Below are positions 58,134 through 64,000 of a DNA stretch of 64,000 bases, piece after piece. Origin of the DNA: CALDOK01 sp964481655. Its GTDB lineage: Bacteria; Myxococcota_A; UBA796; JAFGLY01. Each line of letters begins with the position of its first letter. Position 1 is the stretch's first letter. Both the position numbers and the translations under genes were made by a program. The notes below the pieces were generated by a model. The model worked only from the letters and a program-made list of their open reading frames with translations, ran no database searches and was not told the origin of the DNA. Location: assembly GCA_964481655.1 (NCBI GenBank), contig CAYZVO010000001.1:75968-139967 (forward strand), written 5' to 3'.

Positions 58134-59315
58134 CTAGCCCTTGGTCGGGCTCGGCACCACCTCGCCCATGTCGTAGCGAGCCCAGGTGCGCGCCTGTTCC
58201 CAGGTCAGGGGACGCTTGGTGGACGTGGACAGGTAGAGCTTGGTGGTCTCGGTGAGGCCCTGGAGCGTGCGGAACATGAAGCTGGTGTCGATCCAGCAGG
58301 CGCGCATGCAGCCTTCGCAGCTGGCGACCTCGTGCTTGCGCAGGTGCTCGTACCGAGCCGAGCGGAAGTAGTCCTCGAAGTCGTCGTCCAGGATGTGCTT
58401 GTGCTGGTGCACCGTGCGGTGGCAGACGGTGAACTGCCCGCTGGGGGCGATGCTGAAGTACAGCCGCCCCGCGTCGCAGCTCTCGGCGGGGAAGCGGCCG
58501 GTCTCGAGGTAGTGGCGGCTGGCCTCGAGGTAGGGCGTGGAGTTGAGGATGGGCCACCCCTGGGCCTTGAGGTCGATCAGCCCTTCGTAGGCCCGGCGCA
58601 CCCGCTCGCCCACCTGCAGCACGCTCTGGGGGTCCCGCGGGATCTTCATCTCCGGCCGGAAGCGGATGAAGCGGTCCTCCCAGGACTTGCCGGATCCTCC
58701 GGGCTCTTCCAGCAGCTCTACGGGCAGGAAGCTGATGGCGAAGCCCAGGGCCTTGGCGAACCAGACCATCTCCTGCAGCTCGTCCAGGTTGAGGTGCGAG
58801 ACCACGCAGTTGATGGCCGGGGTGCCGCGCTTGCCCTTCAGCAGCTGACCCATGGTGGTCAGGGTGCGGACGACCTCTTCCCAGGCGCCTTCGCGCTCGC
58901 AGATGTAGTCGAAGCGGGCCGGGTAGAGGGAGTCCAGGGACACGGCGAAGTTGCGCAGGCCGCGGTCCACCAGGGCCTCGATGCGCTCGGGGGGCACGTC
59001 CACGCCGTTGGTGAGCACCCGCACCTCGAGCCCGTGGTCCAGCAGGATGCCCACCAGGTCCTCGAGATCGTCGCGGGCGAAGGGCTCACCGCCGCCCAGG
59101 GCCAGCTGGATGACCCCCATGCGCTTGAGGCGCTTGGCCAGCACCTCGACCTGCTCGAGGGTGAGCTCCTCGGCCTTGTTGCCGTAGCGCCAGATGCCGC
59201 ACATCTTGCAGGTCAGGTTGCAGCGGTGGGTGATGCCCCAGTGGGCGTACACCGGCACGCGGCGGCTGAGGGCCGCCCGGGCGACGCGTCCGACGGGGGG
59301 CAGGCGCAGGGGCAT
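58134..59315 (-). CDS. radical SAM enzyme with SPASM-like C-terminus (second of pair)
   Basis: A 393-residue radical S-adenosylmethionine enzyme. The [4Fe-4S] triad is Cys32, Cys36, Cys39 in HRCNLTCKMCG, followed by LALGGGEPFARDD. Additional Cys (ESCDAG, TVCHRT, SCEGCMRAC) in the C-terminal 130 residues suggest auxiliary clusters. The strand pattern and RPEMKIP region place it near the heme/peptide-modifying MoaA-like group, but substrate is unknown. It lies 9 nt downstream of the first radical SAM gene, and is last in the DegT operon. Confidence 0.88.
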   Translation of the reverse strand: MPLRLPPVGRVARAALSRRVPVYAHWGITHRCNLTCKMCGIWRYGNKAEELTLEQVEVLAKRLKRMGVIQLALGGGEPFARDDLEDLVGILLDHGLEVRVLTNGVDVPPERIEALVDRGLRNFAVSLDSLYPARFDYICEREGAWEEVVRTLTTMGQLLKGKRGTPAINCVVSHLNLDELQEMVWFAKALGFAISFLPVELLEEPGGSGKSWEDRFIRFRPEMKIPRDPQSVLQVGERVRRAYEGLIDLKAQGWPILNSTPYLEASRHYLETGRFPAESCDAGRLYFSIAPSGQFTVCHRTVHQHKHILDDDFEDYFRSARYEHLRKHEVASCEGCMRACWIDTSFMFRTLQGLTETTKLYLSTSTKRPLTWEQARTWARYDMGEVVPSPTKG

Positions 59316-59324
59316 GATCAGAGC

Positions 59325-60383
59325 CTAACCACGGAGCTTGGGGAGGCGGAACCCCGAGCCCACCGGGCCCAGGCGCTTCAGCGCGCTGACCCACTCGAGC
59401 ACCGTGGGGGCGTCGAGGTGGTAGAGGTAGTTGTACTCGGTGAATGCCGTGGCGGTGCAGGCCTTGCAGCGGTTTGACTGCAGGTTGGCGAAGGCGCGAT
59501 CGAAGCCCACGTCGCGGATGTTGAGGGCGGGGAAGTCGCCGATGAGCAGGGAGCAGGGGTAGACGGTGCCGTCGGTGTCCACGTTGCAGTACAGCTGCCC
59601 GGCCATGCAGGTCATGTCCATGTGGCCGGTCTTGGAGGTGGGCTTCCCGAAGTCTTCCCAGGACAGCATGTAGTCCAGGTACTTGCGGGAGCAGCCCACC
59701 GGTCGCCCGGCCTCCTTGGCCTCGCGCAGCGTGCGCAGGGCGCGGTGGTAGGCGCCGTCGGCGGGCAGCAGGGCGTCGCCCTTGTCGGCGGCCATCTCGG
59801 CGGTGTGGTGCAACACCTGGAAGGTGGGGGTGAAGCCCAGCTCCTCGCCCAGGTCGAGCATGTACTCGATGTCGTCGAGGTTGTGGCGGGTCAGCACCGT
59901 GATGGTCCAGAAGTCCAAGCCCCGCTCGGAGGCGCAGCGCACCCCGGCCATGGCCTTGTCCCAGGAGCCGGCCTCGCGGTTGGCGTCGTGGCTTTCCTTG
60001 CGGCCGTCCAGGGAGATCATCAGGTGCGACAGGTTCTTCAGCCGGTCGGCCCACTGGGGGAAGAGGTAGCCGTTGGTGTCCAGCGTGGTCCACAGCTTGT
60101 GGGCCGCGCAGCGGTCCACGATGGTGCCGATGTCCTTGCGCACCAGGGGCTCGCCGCCCCACAGGCCGATGCGCAGGCAGCCCCGCTCGGCCAGCAGGTC
60201 CACCAGGTCGATGATCTCCTGGGTGGTCAGCTCCCGCTGGTCTCGCTGGGGGATGTTGCAGTAGCTGCAGCGGGCGTTGCAGCGGTTGGTCACGCTCAGC
60301 ATCACGTTGAGTGGAGCGCGCCAGCCGGTGGCCTTGTGGCGCAGCGCGCCCAGGCCCATGCCCACCATGGTGGCGGTCTTCAT
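59325..60383 (-). CDS. radical SAM enzyme with SPASM-like C-terminus (first of pair)
   Basis: A 352-residue radical SAM enzyme with Cys35, Cys39, Cys42 in TNRCNARCSYCN, GLWGGEPLVRKD for SAM binding and SHLMISLDGRKESHD. The C-terminal cysteines (TCMAGQLYC, TVYPCSLL, NRCKACTATAF) indicate at least one auxiliary cluster of the SPASM type. It starts 4 nt after the DegT stop. The two enzymes are different in sequence and are not a recent duplicate, so they likely act in series on an aminated product. Confidence 0.88.
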   Translation of the reverse strand: MKTATMVGMGLGALRHKATGWRAPLNVMLSVTNRCNARCSYCNIPQRDQRELTTQEIIDLVDLLAERGCLRIGLWGGEPLVRKDIGTIVDRCAAHKLWTTLDTNGYLFPQWADRLKNLSHLMISLDGRKESHDANREAGSWDKAMAGVRCASERGLDFWTITVLTRHNLDDIEYMLDLGEELGFTPTFQVLHHTAEMAADKGDALLPADGAYHRALRTLREAKEAGRPVGCSRKYLDYMLSWEDFGKPTSKTGHMDMTCMAGQLYCNVDTDGTVYPCSLLIGDFPALNIRDVGFDRAFANLQSNRCKACTATAFTEYNYLYHLDAPTVLEWVSALKRLGPVGSGFRLPKLRG

Positions 60384-60387
60384 GGAG

Positions 60388-61644
60388 CTAGCTCCCGACC
60401 TCGAGGCAGGCCGCGCGCACCGCCTCGACCATGTGACTCAGGTCGCGGCGGGTGAGGCGGGGGTGCACGGGGATGTGCAGCAGGGTCTCGAAGGCCTGGC
60501 GGGTGTTCGGGCAGTCGTAGCGCTCGAGCTCGGGGAAGAGCGGCGAGCGGGTGATGTCGGACATGTAGCCCACGGTGGTGTCCACACCGCGGCTGCGCAG
60601 GGCGGCGGCGAGGGCCTCCCGGCGGGGGTGGTGGATCACGAAGGACATGTAGATGGCCTCGGCGCCATCGGGGTAGGCCGGCACCTCGAGGCCCGGCACG
60701 TGGGCCAGGTGCTCGTCCAGGAAGCGGCCGTTCGAGGCCCGGGCGGAGTTGAGGCGCTCGATCTTGGACAGCTGGCGCAGCCCGACCTCGGCCTGGACGG
60801 CGCGGGGGGCCTGGTAGCGGCTGGCGTCGGGGGCCTGCTCGTAGCGGATCTCTTCCTCGCCGAAGCGGTCGTGGATGGGGTCCTCGCCCAGCTTGTTGCC
60901 CAGCACGATCGCGGGGTGCACCGAGTAGGGGTAGACCCACTTGTGGGTGGCCACCATCATGGCGGTGCCGACCACGGCTTCCTTGAGGGCCTTGCCGATG
61001 GGGCGGGGCTGGGCCTGGGCCATGTCGCGGCGGAGGGTGGCGGCCAGCTCGTCGTCGTTGGTGGTGGCCATGGCCCCGGAGAGGGTGGTCATGTTCTTGG
61101 TCAGGCCGAAGGTGTAGTAGGAGGCGTCGCCGAAACCGCCGACCATCTGGCCGGCCATCCGGGCTCCAGTGGCCTGAGCGGTGTCCTCGATGACCTTGAT
61201 GCCGTGCTTCTTGGCGATCTCGAGGATGCGCGGCATGTCGCAGGGGGTGCCGAAGAGGTGGGTGGGCACCACGGCCTTGGTCTTGTCGGTGATCGCGGCC
61301 TCGAAGGCGTCGGGGTCCAGCACGTGGGTGTGCAGGCCGATGTCGGCAGGCACGACCTCGAAGCCGGCGGCCATGGCGATGCTGGGGATGGCCCAGTAGG
61401 TCATGCCCGGCACGATGATCTCGTCGCCGGGCTCCAGGCCCAGGCCCCGCAGCAGCAGCAGGAAGCCGTAGCGGGCCGAGGGCACCATCACCGCGTGCTT
61501 GACCCCGATCATGGTGGCGAACTCGTGCTCGAAGCGCCGGATCGCGGCGTGCTCGTCGCCCCTGCGGGTCAGGGAGTGGGCGATGGTGAGCAGTTCGCCA
61601 GGGGAAAAGCTTGGGCTGAAGCGGGGAATGCGAGGCGAGAACAC
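60388..61644 (-). CDS. DegT/DnrJ/EryC1/StrS-family PLP aminotransferase
   Basis: A PLP-dependent enzyme of about 418 residues. I chose the GTG at 61644 because GGAG lies 7 nt upstream and the protein then begins FSPRIPRFSPSFSPGEL, like family members; a longer form from 61689 is possible. Family blocks: IGVKHAVMVPSARYGFLLLL, DEIIVPGMTYWAIPS, VIEDTAQATGARM, and the Schiff-base Lys in YTFGLTKNMTTLSGAM. These enzymes usually aminate keto-sugars or cyclitols for surface polysaccharides and antibiotics. Downstream radical SAM partners suggest a specialised product. Confidence 0.87.
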   Translation of the reverse strand: MFSPRIPRFSPSFSPGELLTIAHSLTRRGDEHAAIRRFEHEFATMIGVKHAVMVPSARYGFLLLLRGLGLEPGDEIIVPGMTYWAIPSIAMAAGFEVVPADIGLHTHVLDPDAFEAAITDKTKAVVPTHLFGTPCDMPRILEIAKKHGIKVIEDTAQATGARMAGQMVGGFGDASYYTFGLTKNMTTLSGAMATTNDDELAATLRRDMAQAQPRPIGKALKEAVVGTAMMVATHKWVYPYSVHPAIVLGNKLGEDPIHDRFGEEEIRYEQAPDASRYQAPRAVQAEVGLRQLSKIERLNSARASNGRFLDEHLAHVPGLEVPAYPDGAEAIYMSFVIHHPRREALAAALRSRGVDTTVGYMSDITRSPLFPELERYDCPNTRQAFETLLHIPVHPRLTRRDLSHMVEAVRAACLEVGS

Positions 61645-61688
61645 GGCGGCTCCAGGTGGCGCGTGGGCAGGGACCCCCACCATATCCA

Positions 61689-61706
61689 CCCCCGCCTGCG
61701 CGGGGG
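61689..61706 (-). terminator. GC-rich hairpin between the lipoprotein and DegT genes
   Basis: CCCCCGC-CTGC-GCGGGGG is a perfect 7-bp stem with tetraloop, 45 nt after the lipoprotein stop. No U-tract is present. It could be a boundary signal for the lipoprotein gene upstream, or lie in the DegT leader. Confidence 0.45.
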
Positions 61707-61750
61707 AGTGCAGACCCGCGCCCGGGTGGTGGGGCGCACGGGGTGATCGG

Positions 61751-62347
61751 CTAGCGGGCCAGGTCGCAGCGGAACAGCGTGAGGTCCTCGGCGCCGCCGG
61801 TCAGGCCGAAGGAGAGGCTGCTGCCGCCGCTGGAGGAGATGTAGCCGGGGAGGGTGTTCCAGTCGCAGTCCGAGAACAGGGAGAAGGCCCCGATGGTGTA
61901 CTGGTCGCCGGCGGGGCAGGTGTACTGGGTGGTGCCGCCTTCGGTGTACGAGGTGAAGGTGCCGTCGGGGGTGTCCACGGACCAGAGGGTGTCGTCGGTG
62001 CCGTAGTTCAGGCAGACGCTGCCGCCGACGACGATGTCGAAGTTCCAGACGAAGTCGAAGAAGTCGTCTTCGGTGGGGGAGCCGGCCACAGGCGCGGGGG
62101 TGTCGAAGCGCACCTCGGTGCCGTCGGTGAAGCTGCAGCTGGTGAAGTCCGCGTTCCAGACCCCGTACTCGTCGGGGGCGGCGCAGGCGGCGGCGCTGGC
62201 GACGGCGTCCTTCCAGCAGTTGTCGCCCTCGAACCAGGAGCAGTCGATCTCGTCGCCGGCGAGCCCGGCGGTGTCGTCGGCGGGGTCCTTGTCGCCGCAG
62301 GCGGGCAGCAACAGGCACAGGGTGAGGGGGAGCAGGGTGCGGGACAT
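61751..62347 (-). CDS. putative lipoprotein, unknown function
   Basis: A 198-residue predicted lipoprotein with lipobox LLLPAC (Cys17) and the tether GDKDPADDTAG. It starts at ATG 62347 with GGAGG 5 nt upstream. The mature part has Cys pairs (DCSWFEGDNCW, SCSFTDG, VCLNYG, YTCPAG, DCDW) and beta-rich segments (SGGSSLSFGLTGGAEDLTLF). No family is recognised. It is divergent from the large MopE-type gene, with 93 nt between starts. Confidence 0.72.
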   Translation of the reverse strand: MSRTLLPLTLCLLLPACGDKDPADDTAGLAGDEIDCSWFEGDNCWKDAVASAAACAAPDEYGVWNADFTSCSFTDGTEVRFDTPAPVAGSPTEDDFFDFVWNFDIVVGGSVCLNYGTDDTLWSVDTPDGTFTSYTEGGTTQYTCPAGDQYTIGAFSLFSDCDWNTLPGYISSSGGSSLSFGLTGGAEDLTLFRCDLAR

Positions 62348-62440
62348 GATGACCTCCAGTGCCGACCCGTATCCCGGCCCGAGACGGTAGCGGTGGGCTC
62401 GCGGTATCCTGGCCTTGGTCCCCATCCCCGGAAGGCTCCT

Positions 62441-64000
62441 ATGCGCACTCTGCTCGCGTGCCTGATCGCCCTGATGCTCCCGCTCCCCGTGCTGGCCCAG
62501 ACCGTGGTCTGGCAGGGTGAGATCACCGGCGGCGTCGCCATCGATGGCAACGGCGTGTCCACCGCCTACGACGGCTCCACCAGCTTCGAGGCGGCCGAGG
62601 ACGACTTCGACATCGTCATCCCCAGCACCGCCACCGTGACCGAGGTCTACGCCATCCTCGTGGCCAAGTGGTCGGGCTTCTACGGCGATCCCACCAGCAA
62701 GGTGGCCATCAACGGGGTGGACCTGAGCTCGGCGACCCTGGCCGACTCCGACACCTACACCCGGGTCTACCAGCTCGATCCCGCCACCTACGGCATCACG
62801 GCGGCGGGGGCGGTCAGCTACGCGGAGACCGGCGCGGCCGACTACGGCTACCACTCCGGCGCCGGTGTGAGCGGGACCACCCTGGTCGTGCTGTACGAGG
62901 ACACCAGCCTGGCCACCCCCAGGCACGTCACGGTCGTGACCGACGATCTGTACGCCACCGACTCCACCACCCTCACCGGGCTGCCCACCGACAGCACCGC
63001 CAGCTCCGCCATCCTCTCCATCGGCATGTTCTGGGAATGCTCCAACGAGCAGAACACCGTCATCGAGGTCGACGGCGTCAACCAGAGCTCCTACGCCGGT
63101 GGGCGCGACGATGGCGAGACCTTCGACGCCTCGTGCAGTGCTCAGGACTGGAACAGCATCTTCACCCAGGGCTCCTTCGGCTTCGACGACAGCGATCTGG
63201 CCGTGGGCGCCGACGGCGACGACCCCTACAGCGAGCCCGCTGGAAGCTCGACCGACTCCCGCCTCTCCGACGAGGTCTGGGAGGTGGCCTACGACGACAG
63301 CGGCGATCTCGAGCTGGACTACACCGACTCCACCGGCGACTCCCGTGGCGTGGTCATCGCGGTGGTCATCGACATGGAGGACAGCGACGGTGACGGCATC
63401 GCCGAGGGCGACGACAACTGCCCGGACGTCGCCAACCCCACTCAGGCCGACAGCGACGGCGACGGCGACGGCGACGCCTGCGACACCTGCACCGACGTGG
63501 ACGGCGACGGCTACGGCGACAGCAGCTACAGCGCCACCACCTGCGACGCGGACTGTGACGACAGCAGCGCCGGCATCAACCCCGGGGCGACCGAGGCCTG
63601 GTACGACGGCATCGACGCCGACTGCGACGGGGCGAGCGACTACGACCAGGACGGCGACGGCTACGATCTGGACGTCTTCGGTGGCGCCGACTGCGACGAC
63701 ACCGACCCCGCGGTCAACCCCGCGGCCACCGACAGCTGGTACGACGGCGTGGACAGCGACTGCGACGGGGCGAGCGACTACGACCAGGACGGCGACGGCT
63801 ACGACAGCGACGCCTACGGTGGGCTCGACTGTGACGACACGGACGCGGCGGCGAACCCCGGGGCCAGCGAGACCTGGTACGACGGCGTGGACGGCGACTG
63901 CGACGGGGGCAGCGACTTCGACGCCGACGGCGACGGCTGGCCCCTGGGCGGACCCGGTCCGGAGGACTGCGACGACGGCGAACCGCGCGTGTTTCCCGGG
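62441..64000 (+). CDS. secreted MopE/thrombospondin type 3 repeat protein (truncated by window)
   Basis: The frame is open from ATG 62441 to the right edge (520 codons, no stop). The signal peptide is MRTLLACLIALMLPLPVLA. Residues 20-300 form a beta-rich domain (VVWQGEITGGVAID ... SFGFDDSDLAVGADGDD). The repeat region then begins: thrombospondin type 3-like DSDGDGIAEGDDNCPDVANP, followed by MopE units (C-D-D-T-D ... W-Y-D-G-V-D-S-D-C-D). Three consecutive units are spaced exactly 138 bp (46 codons) apart. The arrangement indicates a Ca-binding extracellular stalk or adhesin. The 3' end is outside the window. Confidence 0.82.
   Translation, partial: MRTLLACLIALMLPLPVLAQTVVWQGEITGGVAIDGNGVSTAYDGSTSFEAAEDDFDIVIPSTATVTEVYAILVAKWSGFYGDPTSKVAINGVDLSSATLADSDTYTRVYQLDPATYGITAAGAVSYAETGAADYGYHSGAGVSGTTLVVLYEDTSLATPRHVTVVTDDLYATDSTTLTGLPTDSTASSAILSIGMFWECSNEQNTVIEVDGVNQSSYAGGRDDGETFDASCSAQDWNSIFTQGSFGFDDSDLAVGADGDDPYSEPAGSSTDSRLSDEVWEVAYDDSGDLELDYTDSTGDSRGVVIAVVIDMEDSDGDGIAEGDDNCPDVANPTQADSDGDGDGDACDTCTDVDGDGYGDSSYSATTCDADCDDSSAGINPGATEAWYDGIDADCDGASDYDQDGDGYDLDVFGGADCDDTDPAVNPAATDSWYDGVDSDCDGASDYDQDGDGYDSDAYGGLDCDDTDAAANPGASETWYDGVDGDCDGGSDFDADGDGWPLGGPGPEDCDDGEPRVFPG
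63598..63940 (+). repeat. 138-bp coding tandem repeats in the MopE protein
   Basis: The sequence starting CTGGTACGACGGC recurs at 63598, 63736 and 63874, giving a 138-bp period. Long blocks around CGACTGCGACGGGGC are identical between the first two copies, so duplication is recent or is being homogenised. Confidence 0.8.

Overview
The window is GC-rich, gene-dense bacterial chromosome with about 58 protein genes, no rRNA, tRNA or CRISPR array, and no insertion sequence that I can see. The gene content points to Myxococcota or a close deltaproteobacterial relative. It holds at least a dozen lipoproteins with Asp/Thr-rich tethers after the lipobox, MopE-type Asp/Cys repeats, FG-GAP and thrombospondin type 3 repeats, two C-termini resembling MYXO-CTERM, a type IV pilus/type II secretion ATPase, PAS kinases, a diguanylate cyclase and two ECF sigma operons. 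This placement is an inference from style and gene content.

Layout. 0.2-4.5 kb: a sulfatase-fold lipoprotein, a metallo-beta-lactamase-fold hydrolase and a short-chain dehydrogenase, divergent from a TetR regulator with two palindromic operators. 4.5-12.9 kb: plus-strand run of a lipoprotein, PAS histidine kinase, MscS channel, alpha/beta hydrolase, free methionine sulfoxide reductase and an arylsulfotransferase-like protein. 12.9-22 kb: secretion ATPase, diguanylate cyclase, a kinase-like protein without an ATPase domain, a frameshifted polytopic membrane protein, an ABC-2 permease and a FadL-type porin. 22-30.7 kb: a surface transglutaminase-like protein, methylmalonyl-CoA epimerase, a degenerate GH3-like protein, lipoproteins and a second dehydrogenase. 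30.9-35.5 kb: a tightly coupled four-gene unit (DUF1460 amidase, GT2, DUF4922, SpoIID) that looks like cell-wall metabolism.

35.5-45 kb: ferredoxin, EEP hydrolase, DUF4287/5655 protein, MopE/FG-GAP lipoprotein, then a five-gene unit that starts with a very acidic lipoprotein built of four tandem twin-CX9C hairpins and continues with a lipoprotein, ECF sigma factor, anti-sigma factor and caspase-like outer-membrane protein. 45-50 kb: a 1256-residue coiled-coil/membrane/P-loop protein paired with an MscS channel. 50-55 kb: lipoprotein, PriA, GalU, DksA. 55-58 kb: an outer-membrane protein, a peroxiredoxin whose peroxidatic cysteine codon is UGA followed by a SECIS-like hairpin (a probable selenoprotein), and an ECF/anti-sigma/Spy-like operon. 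58-61.7 kb: a DegT aminotransferase with two radical SAM enzymes. 61.7-64 kb: a lipoprotein and the start of a MopE/TSP3 repeat protein that runs off the window.

The strongest candidates for something new are the UGA-containing peroxiredoxin, the quadruple twin-CX9C lipoprotein with its sigma/caspase operon, and the split MscK-like channel with an added P-loop ATPase. All nine convergent gene junctions are between 7 nt of overlap and 13 nt of gap, leaving no room for intrinsic terminators.
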